From Flavobacteriales bacterium UBA2426 (GTDB lineage: Bacteria > Bacteroidota > Bacteroidia > Flavobacteriales_F > PHOS-HE28), in contig DDRC01000107.1 in NCBI GenBank assembly GCA_002342985.1, forward strand, positions 7,070 to 14,416: a DNA stretch of 7,347 nt, in the 5' to 3' direction. The position numbers and the translations under genes are program-made. The notes beneath the pieces are model-generated. The model ran no database searches. It worked only from the letters and a program-made list of their open reading frames with translations, and had not been told where the DNA came from. Numbering within the stretch: the stretch's first letter is position 1; each line of letters opens with the position of its first letter. Of this stretch, positions 1 to 6,068 are shown one piece after another.

Positions 1-255
1 ATGATCGGCGAGATCGGCGGCGACCTGGAGATCAGGGCGGCCAAGTGGATCAAGGAGCACTGCAAGAAGCCCGTGGTGGGCTTCATCGCCGGCGAGACGG
101 CGCCGAAGGGCCGTACCATGGGCCACGCCGGCGCCATCGTGAGCGGCGCCGACGAGAGTGCAGCGGCCAAGAAGGCCGTGATGCGCGAGTGCGGCATCCA
201 CGTGGTGGACAGCCCCGCCACCATCGGCGCCAAGGTGAAGGAGGTGCTGGGCTGA
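1..255 (+). CDS. sucD: Succinyl-CoA synthetase (ADP/GDP-forming) alpha subunit, C-terminal part
   Basis: This is the last 84 residues of the alpha subunit of succinyl-CoA synthetase, the TCA-cycle enzyme that converts succinyl-CoA to succinate with formation of ATP or GTP. The MIGEIGG opening, the [15 protein letters not shown] stretch and MGHAGAI (residues 40-46) are family landmarks. The His in MGHAGAI (residue 42 here) corresponds to the phosphorylated active-site His (His246 in E. coli numbering). The family is about 290 residues long, so roughly 205 residues lie upstream of the window and the first ATG seen here is internal. The frame closes with TGA at 253-255. Nothing looks degraded. 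The next gene converges on it about 60 bp downstream, so sucD ends its transcription unit here. The sucC partner is not visible. Confidence 0.93.
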   Translation: MIGEIGGDLEIRAAKWIKEHCKKPVVGFIAGETAPKGRTMGHAGAIVSGADESAAAKKAVMRECGIHVVDSPATIGAKVKEVLG

Positions 256-260
256 GCATC

Positions 261-281
261 GGTCCGCCGAGGCGCGGATCC
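261..281. terminator. Possible weak hairpin between convergent sucD and hydroxylase genes
   Basis: GGTCCGC (261-267) can pair with GCGGATCC (274-281) as a 7-bp stem with one bulged T and a 6-nt loop, six bases after the sucD stop. There is no T-tract. Its position between convergent genes suits a terminator, but a stem this short is common in GC-rich DNA, so this is tentative. Confidence 0.25.
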
Positions 282-316
282 TTCACAAGGCCGATTGACG
301 GGGTGCTGGCGTGGAT

Positions 317-931
317 TCAGCCCTTGCGGTCGCGGGGCTCACGCGGGAGCGTGCCGAACACCCAGTCCCAGAGCGGCGAACTCACGCCGAATGCCCGGTC
401 GTCGCCCGCGTAGTGATGCAGGTGGTGATGCTTCCAGAGGGCACGGAGGAAATTCCTCGGCGGCCTGTAGGCGTGGATGGAATAATGGATCAGCAGGTAG
501 GTGGCATAGCCCATGAGGAAACCGGCGCCGAAGGACAGCCCTTGGGGTCCCAGCAACCAATGGAGGAGGCCCATGAGCAGCACGGCGATGAGCACCGAAA
601 GGATGGGGGGCATGGCCAGTCGCCGCTTATCGCGCGGGTGCTCATGATGCACACCGTGGATGATGAACTGGAAGCGCGCACGGCCCGGGCCATCCGCTGG
701 GATGTGGTAGAGGAACCGGTGGATGAGGTACTCCACCAGCGTGAAGGTCAGCACCCCGAGCAGCACCATGCCTGAAAGGGCCCATGACCCAATCGGGAGG
801 TGAAGGGCGGAATGCAGGATGCCGGCAATGCCGGAACCATAGAAGAGCACCAAGGGCACCGCGATGTGGGTCCGGGTGAGGGCCTCCAAGGCCTGGTGGC
901 CGAAGATCCGCGCGCCTTCGTTCCTCGACAT
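317..931 (-). CDS. Fatty acid hydroxylase superfamily protein, fatty-acid 2-hydroxylase (FA2H/Scs7)-like
   Basis: This is a membrane di-iron hydroxylase of the sterol desaturase/fatty acid hydroxylase superfamily, 204 aa from the chosen start. All histidine clusters are present in order: HRFLYH (71-76), HGVHHEH (92-98), HYSIH (149-153) and HHHLHH (168-173). The run HGVHHEHPRDKRRLAMPP and the ending FGVSSPLWDWVFGT closely resemble the fatty-acid 2-hydroxylase (Scs7/FA2H) branch, which adds a hydroxyl at C2 of the acyl chain of sphingolipids. Hydrophobic stretches near residues 22-45, 51-70, 108-127 and 133-150 fit an integral inner-membrane protein. The likely role is 2-hydroxylation of membrane lipid acyl chains; the substrate is inference. 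The start is uncertain. The ATG at 931 gives a typical length and a family-like N-terminus (MSRNEGARIFGH). An ATG at 1006 or a TTG at 1033 would add a low-complexity extension. The gene stands alone and converges on sucD. Confidence 0.88.
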   Translation of the reverse strand: MSRNEGARIFGHQALEALTRTHIAVPLVLFYGSGIAGILHSALHLPIGSWALSGMVLLGVLTFTLVEYLIHRFLYHIPADGPGRARFQFIIHGVHHEHPRDKRRLAMPPILSVLIAVLLMGLLHWLLGPQGLSFGAGFLMGYATYLLIHYSIHAYRPPRNFLRALWKHHHLHHYAGDDRAFGVSSPLWDWVFGTLPREPRDRKG

Positions 932-1104
932 GGTCGGTGGATGAGCGTGCTGCCCTGCCAAGTTAGCATCAAACGGGGCCTTTCCTGCTTTCGGCGTACC
1001 GGTCATGGAGATTGTTTTCCTGTATTGGGACAACCTTTCGCACCGATACCCCTATCCGGGGCATGGGCTGCATCGCTCGCGATGCCGGTTGTGCTGACCA
1101 TCGC

Positions 1105-1112
1105 TACATTCG
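1105..1112 (+). promoter_or_regulatory. Candidate -7 element for tRNA-Val
   Basis: TACATTCG matches the Bacteroidota -7 consensus TAnnTTTG at five of six defined positions and ends 10 nt before the mature tRNA 5' end. A TTG at 1089-1091 is closer than the usual -33 spacing, so support for the upstream element is weak. Confidence 0.27.
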
Positions 1113-1122
1113 CGCCCTCATC

Positions 1123-1197
1123 GGGCACTTAGCTCAGCTGGTTCAGAGCACTACCTTGACAGGGTAGGGGTCACTGGTTCGAATCCAGTAGTGCCCA
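1123..1197 (+). tRNA. tRNA-Val (anticodon GAC)
   Basis: The sequence folds into a complete cloverleaf. The acceptor stem is GGGCACT (1123-1129) with AGTGCCC (1190-1196), a perfect 7 bp, with discriminator A at 1197. The D-stem is GCTC/GAGC (1132-1135, 1146-1149). The anticodon stem is CTACC/GGTAG (1151-1155, 1163-1167) around loop TTGACAG, which puts anticodon GAC at 1158-1160 and reads the valine codon GUC. The T-stem is ACTGG/CCAGT around TTCGAAT (1178-1184). The bases after the discriminator are CCG, so the 3' CCA is not encoded and must be added by tRNA nucleotidyltransferase. No other tRNA is visible beside it. Confidence 0.96.
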
Positions 1198-1207
1198 CCG
1201 AGGAGTG

Positions 1208-1247
1208 TCCCGCCCTGGCGGGAGGACAAGGGTTCTATTGGGTCCTC
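1208..1247 (+). terminator. Tandem hairpins after tRNA-Val, possible terminator
   Basis: Eleven bases after the tRNA, TCCCGC pairs with GCGGGA (1208-1213 with 1218-1223, 4-nt loop). Overlapping its end, GAGGAC (1222-1227) pairs with GTCCTC (1242-1247) across a 14-nt loop. The two stems share two bases, so they are alternatives at the junction. There is only a short T-rich tail (TCTCTGT). Position and strand suit termination or 3' processing of the tRNA transcript. Confidence 0.4.
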
Positions 1248-1727
1248 TCTGTCAATGGTGGCAATGGTTGCAGCCGTGTCGCAGGCCGCAGTGGGAGAAC
1301 CTCCAACGCCTGTCAAGGAAGTCGTAGCTGGGGGCTTGTGAGGGTCGCAACCAGCGCCAAAAGGAATTGCTGTCGCCCACGCCCCTTCACTTCACCGGTT
1401 GCGGGGGGCGTGGCGCACCCGACCAGTGAAGCGGACGGCATCAAAACCACCCTGGGGTCAATGTGCATGGGGCGGAGCCTGCGACCTGACACGGGCGATG
1501 CGGAAGGCCCATGGGGGTGGGTTGCCGCATGGTTCCACCATTGCTGGGGGGGGGCAGACCGGAACGCCTGCCCTGGGCATGCGGAGAACTGCTCGCCCGT
1601 ATCCGCTCATGGAGGCGCACCACCACAAGCCGGAGCTTCTCATACGCCCCGTGAAGCCGCACTTCCGCAGCATCGCCATTGACGGTGGCGGTGATCATGG
1701 TCAGTTCAGCATCCGTTCCTGAATCCG
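1248..1727. other. About 480 bp without a convincing gene; structured and low-complexity DNA
   Basis: No reading frame here has recognisable protein content. The + frame running through 1682 starts inside the tRNA. A minus-strand frame of 85 codons (1441-1698, ATG at 1696-1698) begins MITATVNGDAAEVRLHG. It has moderately coding-like codon choice at first, then crosses a nine-base homopolymer and becomes Pro- and Gly-rich. It could be a small hypothetical gene or a decayed fragment, but I do not call it. The segment also holds a possible pseudoknot at 1377-1431 and a run of nine G at 1546-1554. Confidence 0.5.
1377..1431. other. Two interleaved inverted repeats, pseudoknot-like layout
   Basis: CCACGCCCC (1377-1385) is complementary to GGGGCGTGG (1405-1413), giving 9 bp. 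In the loop between them, CTTCACT (1385-1391) is complementary to AGTGAAG (1425-1431), giving 7 bp. The order left1, left2, right1, right2 is that of an H-type pseudoknot, or of two mutually exclusive hairpins if the shared C at 1385 matters. No known RNA family is recognised, and chance pairing in GC-rich DNA remains possible. Confidence 0.3.
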
Positions 1728-1735
1728 CATCTTTG
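1728..1735 (+). promoter_or_regulatory. Candidate -7 element for the DUF3078 gene
   Basis: CATCTTTG differs from the Bacteroidota -7 consensus TAnnTTTG only at the first base and ends 24 nt before the chosen ATG at 1760. That would give a short leader of about 18 nt. The expected -33 position holds TTCA (1705-1708), a poor match to TTTG. Confidence 0.27.
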
Positions 1736-1759
1736 CGGCACATACCACTCCCTTCAGCA

Positions 1760-2722
1760 ATGAATATGATGCGAGCCTTGGCACACCTTATGGTGGCCGT
1801 GATGCCTGTGGCGGCATTCGCCCAGGAGGACATCGACCCCAAAGCGCGTGATGCCGCCGCAGCAGCAGCAGCAGCAAGGCACGCATCGGATTCGCTCGAT
1901 GGCAAATGGCAGAGGTCCGGGGTCTTCAACATCAACATGACCCAGGTGAACCTGACGAACTGGGCTGCCGGCGGCTTCAGCTCCGTGAGCGGCATCGCCC
2001 TGTTCAACGGGACCGCCAACTGGAAGAAGGGCCGCCGCGCTTGGGATAACAGCCTGGTGCTCGCGTTCGGCGGGCAGCACATCCACAATGGCACCGACCC
2101 GCAGAAGACCGATGACCGCATCGAGCTGAACAGCAAGTACGGGTATGAGCTCAACAAGGCGTGGTACCTCGCGGGGGTGCTCCAGTTCAAGACGCAATTC
2201 ACCGAGGGCTTCGATGCCAATGGCACACGCATCTCCAACCTGCTCGCTCCCGGCTACGCCCTCCTCGGCATCGGCTTCGACTACCGGCCGAACGACAAGT
2301 TCACCTTGTTCATCTCACCCGCTACGGCCCGCATGGTGATCGTGACCGACGAGACCCTCTGGGGCGGGAGCACCGACCCTGAGATGAGGGTCTACGGCGT
2401 CAAGTACGGGAATACCACGGAACTGGAGGCCGGCGGCTACCTGCGCGCCCAGTACCAGACCGAGCTTGCGAAGAACATCACCTTCATGACGCGCGGCGAC
2501 CTCTTCAGCAACTACCTGCGCGAACCCGGCAATCTGGATGTGACCTGGGAAACGCTCTGGACCTTCAAGGTGAACAGCTGGTTCGCGGCCACCCTGAACA
2601 CCCTGCTGCTCTACGACCACGACACCAAGCTTCCGAAAGTGGACGAGAACAACATTCCCTACGCAGGCCCTGCCACCCAATTCAAGCAAACACTGGGCAT
2701 CGGGCTCACCTTCAAGCTCTGA
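1760..2722 (+). CDS. DUF3078 domain-containing outer-membrane protein
   Basis: I recognise this as a DUF3078-family protein, a Bacteroidota family of unknown function that looks like an outer-membrane beta-barrel. The 320-aa product starts with a signal peptide (charged MNMMRAL, hydrophobic core, AFA-Q cleavage after about residue 21). A short linker with eight consecutive alanines (32-39) follows. The region from about residue 45 contains the family-like WQRSGVFNINMTQVNLTNWAAGG segment. The rest alternates polar and hydrophobic residues in beta-strand style and ends in TLGIGLTFKL, a barrel-like C-terminus. The frame is open back to 1679, but the ATG at 1760 was chosen because it places the signal peptide at the N-terminus. 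No Shine-Dalgarno is visible. It is a single-gene unit with its own terminator. Function is unknown; no ligand or partner can be read from the sequence. Confidence 0.87.
   Translation: MNMMRALAHLMVAVMPVAAFAQEDIDPKARDAAAAAAAARHASDSLDGKWQRSGVFNINMTQVNLTNWAAGGFSSVSGIALFNGTANWKKGRRAWDNSLVLAFGGQHIHNGTDPQKTDDRIELNSKYGYELNKAWYLAGVLQFKTQFTEGFDANGTRISNLLAPGYALLGIGFDYRPNDKFTLFISPATARMVIVTDETLWGGSTDPEMRVYGVKYGNTTELEAGGYLRAQYQTELAKNITFMTRGDLFSNYLREPGNLDVTWETLWTFKVNSWFAATLNTLLLYDHDTKLPKVDENNIPYAGPATQFKQTLGIGLTFKL
1853..1876 (+). repeat. In-frame alanine codon tract: two GCC then six GCA
   Basis: Eight consecutive alanine codons in the linker just after the signal peptide of the DUF3078 protein, the last six being pure GCA repeats. 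Expansion or contraction would keep the frame and change only linker length. GCA stands out because most Ala codons nearby are GCC or GCG. Confidence 0.85.
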
Positions 2723-2740
2723 TCGAGCGCGCACCGGATC

Positions 2741-2767
2741 GCGAAGGCCGCTTGGTGCGGCCTTCGC
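2741..2767. terminator. Bidirectional hairpin terminator between convergent genes
   Basis: GCGAAGGCCGC (2741-2751) and GCGGCCTTCGC (2757-2767) form a perfect 11-bp stem with a 5-nt loop (TTGGT). It lies 18 nt after the DUF3078 stop and is immediately adjacent to the glycosyltransferase stop (2768-2770, minus strand). It can therefore serve transcripts from both sides. There is no long T-tract on either side. Confidence 0.78.
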
Positions 2768-4741
2768 TCATTCAGGGGGAAAGCGCCCGAGCCAGGGGAT
2801 GGGGCGCAGCACCGCGTCGCGCAGCGGATTCCAGGTCCGGCGCATCAGCGTAACGCTTCTGATGCGGAGCGGTGCCTTGTCCGGCGAGTACACATAAGCA
2901 CGGAGGACGCGTCCGGGCCGATGGTCCTCGAGATCCCCGGGGCTGATGGCAACGACCATGGCCACGGGGCCGTCGGGGCGGTGGCCGGCATCCAGGTCTC
3001 CGGTGCGGTAGAACACGGTGCTGTCCGCCTGACGGACATCCGCCACGATCGAGGCCCTTGTCCCCGGCACGAAACCGTCCACCACGGCAATCAGCTCCAG
3101 GTGGTCGTCCCGGTGCTGCACCAGGCTATCCAAGGGCAGGTCGATGGCGATGCCGAACTCGAACCCGGTGTAGTCCCATCCGGCCTCGGGCAGGCGCGGC
3201 AGCCATTCATCCACACGCCATGGGCCAAGGCGATGGGTTCCGATATGGGCTACCGTATCACGGTCGAACCATTGCATGGGAACCGGGAGGGACGCGAACC
3301 GGAACACCTGGCCCTCCGCGAAGTCCCGGCGATCCACCAGCCGTGGGAACCGGTGCTGGATGAGCGCGGCATGCTCGGCCACCGCTCCATTGCTGCGGCC
3401 GTATACCACCTGCTTGCTGCCGTTCGCGGAGAGCAGGGAGTCAAGGCGGCCTGCGCTCCAGCCCTCGCGGATGTTCACGAGCGGGAGCGCTGCGGCCTCG
3501 CCGCCCCAGAGCCGTTGATAGAATCCGGTCAGGTGCGCGGGCGCATCGATCAGCAGCAGCGATCCCTCGGCGCCCGCTTCACGGTGGACGTCCATTGCGG
3601 TGCGCAGGATGGCCTCGTACGTGGAGTGGTAGTTGACCACGAAGTGCTTGCGTTGCTGTGCCAGGGAGGCCGTGCCCACCGCCGCGAGCATGAACATCAC
3701 GGTCAGTGCGCCACGGCGCTCGAGGTGGCGCAAGCCCTGGAGGAGGAAGAGCGCGAGGTAAGGGAATGAGTACAGGATGACGGAGTACTGCAGTACCGGG
3801 GCGCGCCAGACCGAGTAAGCATAGCCGATGATGAGCGGTGCGCCCCCCCAGAGCGGGAGCAACCAGCGGGCCGGTCCGGATGCGCCACCATGGCGCACGG
3901 TAAGGAACAGCGATGCCGCAACGCCGACGAGCATCACCGTTGCCAGCATGCCATCATCATGCGACAGGTATGACGCGTACCGGACCAGCCAGCCGCCATC
4001 GGGCGGTGGCAGCCAGCCGCTCAATCCGCCCTGGCGCAGCTGCTTCAGGAAGATGGGCAGGTTCGGCAGGTACGCCAGCACCACCGCACCGCACATCAAC
4101 CCATAGGCCTTGCGTCGCTCCCGTGGGATCAGCAGCAAGACGCTGCCGGCCATCAGCGCAGCGAGGAGCAGCGCGAAATGGTGGGTGTAGGCGCTGAGCA
4201 CGGCGGCCAGCCCAGCACCAACGAGCGTTCGCCGGCTGCCGGAGGCCAGATGCCGCGTGAGCTGGTCGGCCAGGAGGGCTGTTGTGAAAAGCCCGGCAGC
4301 ATAGGGCCGCGCAAGCTGACCGTAGAAGACCGCGTACTGCAGGACCGTCATGAGCGCCGACAGCACCACGGCCGCCCCTTCACCCGTCCAGGCCATGGAG
4401 AAGCGGTAGAGCAGGGCGATGGCGGCCAGGCTCATGAGGATGAATGGCAGCTTCACATCGGCCTCCTCCATGGTGAAGATGCGCGTCCACAGCCACTCGA
4501 AGACCTGCACACCGGGCGGATGGGTGTCCAGCGCCGCTACGCCCGTGGTGATGGTCTCGGAAAGGGTGGGGTAGAGGCGCACCAGTGCGCTGAGCTCGTC
4601 ATGCGTATAGGGAAGGTGGGGCAGGTCCCAGAAGCGGAGAATGGCCCCCAAGGCCAGCAGGCCCACCAGGCTCCAGCGGGCCCATGGGGCGCCGGGCCAG
4701 GGGGCATCGCCATACCGGGCAATGTGGGCGCGCCAATCCAT
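2768..4741 (-). CDS. GT39-like polytopic glycosyltransferase (ArnT/PMT-type GT-C fold)
   Basis: The 657-aa protein resembles the dolichyl-/polyprenyl-phosphate-sugar-dependent glycosyltransferases of the GT39/ArnT type. These use lipid-linked sugars to modify targets on the outer face of the inner membrane. After TM1 (about 24-40) comes the first external loop with THDE (46-49), carrying the presumed catalytic acid. HPPG (74-77) and YGQLARPYA (140-148) are characteristic of this clan. About ten hydrophobic segments follow to around residue 365 (for example 96-116, 121-140, 172-205, 213-232, 265-282, 292-311, 315-335, 344-361). The remaining roughly 290 residues are soluble and partly beta-rich, and I do not recognise this region as a named domain. 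The gene's ATG shares one base with the smpB stop (TGATG), so translation is probably coupled. Acceptor and donor cannot be inferred. It is last in the minus-strand cluster and ends at the 2741-2767 hairpin. Confidence 0.83.
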   Translation of the reverse strand: MDWRAHIARYGDAPWPGAPWARWSLVGLLALGAILRFWDLPHLPYTHDELSALVRLYPTLSETITTGVAALDTHPPGVQVFEWLWTRIFTMEEADVKLPFILMSLAAIALLYRFSMAWTGEGAAVVLSALMTVLQYAVFYGQLARPYAAGLFTTALLADQLTRHLASGSRRTLVGAGLAAVLSAYTHHFALLLAALMAGSVLLLIPRERRKAYGLMCGAVVLAYLPNLPIFLKQLRQGGLSGWLPPPDGGWLVRYASYLSHDDGMLATVMLVGVAASLFLTVRHGGASGPARWLLPLWGGAPLIIGYAYSVWRAPVLQYSVILYSFPYLALFLLQGLRHLERRGALTVMFMLAAVGTASLAQQRKHFVVNYHSTYEAILRTAMDVHREAGAEGSLLLIDAPAHLTGFYQRLWGGEAAALPLVNIREGWSAGRLDSLLSANGSKQVVYGRSNGAVAEHAALIQHRFPRLVDRRDFAEGQVFRFASLPVPMQWFDRDTVAHIGTHRLGPWRVDEWLPRLPEAGWDYTGFEFGIAIDLPLDSLVQHRDDHLELIAVVDGFVPGTRASIVADVRQADSTVFYRTGDLDAGHRPDGPVAMVVAISPGDLEDHRPGRVLRAYVYSPDKAPLRIRSVTLMRRTWNPLRDAVLRPIPWLGRFPPE

Positions 4742-5187
4742 CAGCCCTCGCGTTCCAGGTCGCGCTTCACATCGCGGGCCTTGATGCTCTCGCGCTTATC
4801 GAAGGCCTTCTTCCCCTTGGCGAGGGCCACCTCCAGCTTGGCCAGGCCGCGCTCATTGATGAAGAGGCGCACCGGAACGATGGTGATACCGGCATCCTTG
4901 AGCTTGCGCCGCAGCTTGTTGAGCTCCGTGCGATGCAGCAGCAGCTTCCGGTCCCGCTTGGGCTCATGCACGTAATGCACCGCCGTGCCGTAGGGGTTCA
5001 CCTGCATGTTCCGCACCACCAGCTCGTCCCCGGCGAATACGCAGAACGCCTCGTTGATGCTCGCTCCGCCCGCACGGATGCTCTTGATCTCGCTGCCCAT
5101 GAGCACCAGCCCGCACTCGAAGCGGTCGAGCAGGTGGTACTCGAACTCCGCTTTCCGGTTCCTGATATCGATGTGCTGGCCGGCCAT
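4741..5187 (-). CDS. smpB: SsrA-binding protein SmpB (trans-translation)
   Basis: SmpB binds tmRNA and delivers it to stalled ribosomes, so that the nascent chain is tagged and the ribosome is rescued. The 148-aa product has the family landmarks in order: NRKAEFEYHLLDRFECG (10-26), the LMGSEIKSIRAG loop (29-40), NEAFCVF, RDRKLLLHR (78-86), and the basic C-terminal tail KGKKAFDKR followed by a Lys/Arg-rich helix that enters the ribosomal A site. The ATG at 5187 (MAGQHIDIRN) is preferred because it gives a family-typical N-terminus. A GTG at 5217 would add ten residues, MPVAAGNRSP, with no homologous look. There is no Shine-Dalgarno. It lies about 59 bp after the ZIP gene and overlaps the glycosyltransferase start by one base. 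The tmRNA gene itself is not in the window. Confidence 0.96.
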   Translation of the reverse strand: MAGQHIDIRNRKAEFEYHLLDRFECGLVLMGSEIKSIRAGGASINEAFCVFAGDELVVRNMQVNPYGTAVHYVHEPKRDRKLLLHRTELNKLRRKLKDAGITIVPVRLFINERGLAKLEVALAKGKKAFDKRESIKARDVKRDLEREG

Positions 5188-5194
5188 GGGTGAG

Positions 5195-5213
5195 CGGTTG
5201 CCGGCTGCAACCG
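5195..5213. other. Hairpin in the ZIP-smpB spacer
   Basis: CGGTTGC (5195-5201) pairs with GCAACCG (5207-5213), 7 bp with a 5-nt loop. It lies just upstream of the preferred smpB ATG (5187) and about 34 nt after the ZIP stop. It could be a weak terminator separating the metal genes from smpB, or a leader structure near the smpB start. On the minus strand TAGCTTCG (5235-5228), a one-mismatch -7 element, precedes it, so smpB may have its own promoter. Confidence 0.35.
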
Positions 5214-5246
5214 GCACGCGGGTGGCGCGAAGCTAGCCCGATGCGC

Positions 5247-6068
5247 TCAGCCGAGCGCCACATCGAGCACCATCATCACGATGAAGCCGCCGATGAAGCC
5301 CAGGGTGGCGAGGTCGGTGTGCCTGTCCTGCTGCGTCTCGGGGATCACCTCCTCCACCACCACATAGATCATGGCGCCCGCCGCGAAGGCCAGCGCGTAG
5401 GGCAGCACCACCTGCATGTGCAGGACGGCCACCGCCCCCACGAAGCCCGCCACGGGCTCCACGATGGCGCTGAGCTGGCCGTACCAGAAGCTGCGCCTGC
5501 GGGAAAGGCCCATGCGCCGAAGCGGCATGCTCACGGCGATGCCCTCGGGGAAGTTCTGCAGCCCGATGCCGATGGCCAGGGCCACGGCGCCGCCGATGGT
5601 GGCCTCCGGCAGTCCCGCCGCCACGCCGCCGAAGAGCACGCCCACGGCCAGGCCCTCAGGGATGTTGTGCAGCGTGATGGCCAGGATGAGGAGCGTGGTG
5701 CGGCGCCACTGGGTGCGCACGCCTTCGCTGGCGCTGGGGTCGAAGTTGATGTGCAGGTGCGGCACGTAGCGGTCCAGCACGAAGATGAAGAGGGCGCCCA
5801 GCGCGAAGCCGATGGCCGGCGGGAGCCAGGGAAGGAGCCCCATGCGCTCGCTGAGAGCGATGCTGGGCGCGAGCAGGCTCCAGTAGCTCGCGGCGATCAT
5901 CACGCCGCCGGTGAAGCCCAGCATGCCATCGAGCCATTTGCGGGGCAGGTCCTTGAAGAGGAAGACCACCGCGGCGCCGGAGGCGGTGACCAGCCAGGTG
6001 AAGGTGGTGGCCAGCACCGCGGCATGCACCGGGTCGATGCGCTGGAAGAAATCGAGCAGGTCCTTCAT
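5247..6068 (-). CDS. ZIP-family divalent metal transporter (GufA/ZupT-like)
   Basis: ZIP proteins import divalent metals (Zn, Fe, Mn) across the inner membrane. The 273-aa product has eight plausible membrane segments, near 15-38, 46-68, 79-98, 124-150, 157-182, 195-217, 220-240 and 254-272. The signature HNIPEG is at 134-139 in TM4 and QNFPEG at 171-176 in TM5. Together these form the binuclear metal pathway. In TM5 the usual first His is Gln, as in GufA-type members. E204-P205 in TM6 and the EEVIPE stretch (239-244) are also family-typical. The cytoplasmic loop before TM4 has only two His (HLH, 104-106), so it lacks a long His-rich loop. The ATG overlaps the TGA of the upstream regulator as ATGA, so the two are almost certainly co-transcribed and translationally coupled. 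The context suggests Mn or Fe as the physiological cargo; that is inference. Confidence 0.93.
   Translation of the reverse strand: MKDLLDFFQRIDPVHAAVLATTFTWLVTASGAAVVFLFKDLPRKWLDGMLGFTGGVMIAASYWSLLAPSIALSERMGLLPWLPPAIGFALGALFIFVLDRYVPHLHINFDPSASEGVRTQWRRTTLLILAITLHNIPEGLAVGVLFGGVAAGLPEATIGGAVALAIGIGLQNFPEGIAVSMPLRRMGLSRRRSFWYGQLSAIVEPVAGFVGAVAVLHMQVVLPYALAFAAGAMIYVVVEEVIPETQQDRHTDLATLGFIGGFIVMMVLDVALG

Noticed and set aside
932..1033. Longer N-terminus for the hydroxylase (ATG at 1006 or TTG at 1033)
   Set aside because: The added residues are hydrophilic and unlike the family. A start at 931 gives the usual length, though the choice is not certain.
1123..1431. Attachment site or integrated element next to the tRNA gene
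   Set aside because: No integrase is present and I see no repeated copy of the tRNA 3' end in the window.
1191..1682. 163-aa plus-strand frame after tRNA-Val
   Set aside because: It starts inside the tRNA acceptor stem and has no domain, no signal and low-complexity composition.
1441..2238. 265-aa minus-strand frame opposite the DUF3078 gene
   Set aside because: The part beyond 1698 is antisense to a supported secreted protein. Only the first 85-codon portion is kept as an open question.
2921..4975. Two long plus-strand frames (2921-3769 and 4178-4975)
   Set aside because: Both lie opposite the glycosyltransferase and smpB, which have recognisable motifs; the plus frames have none.
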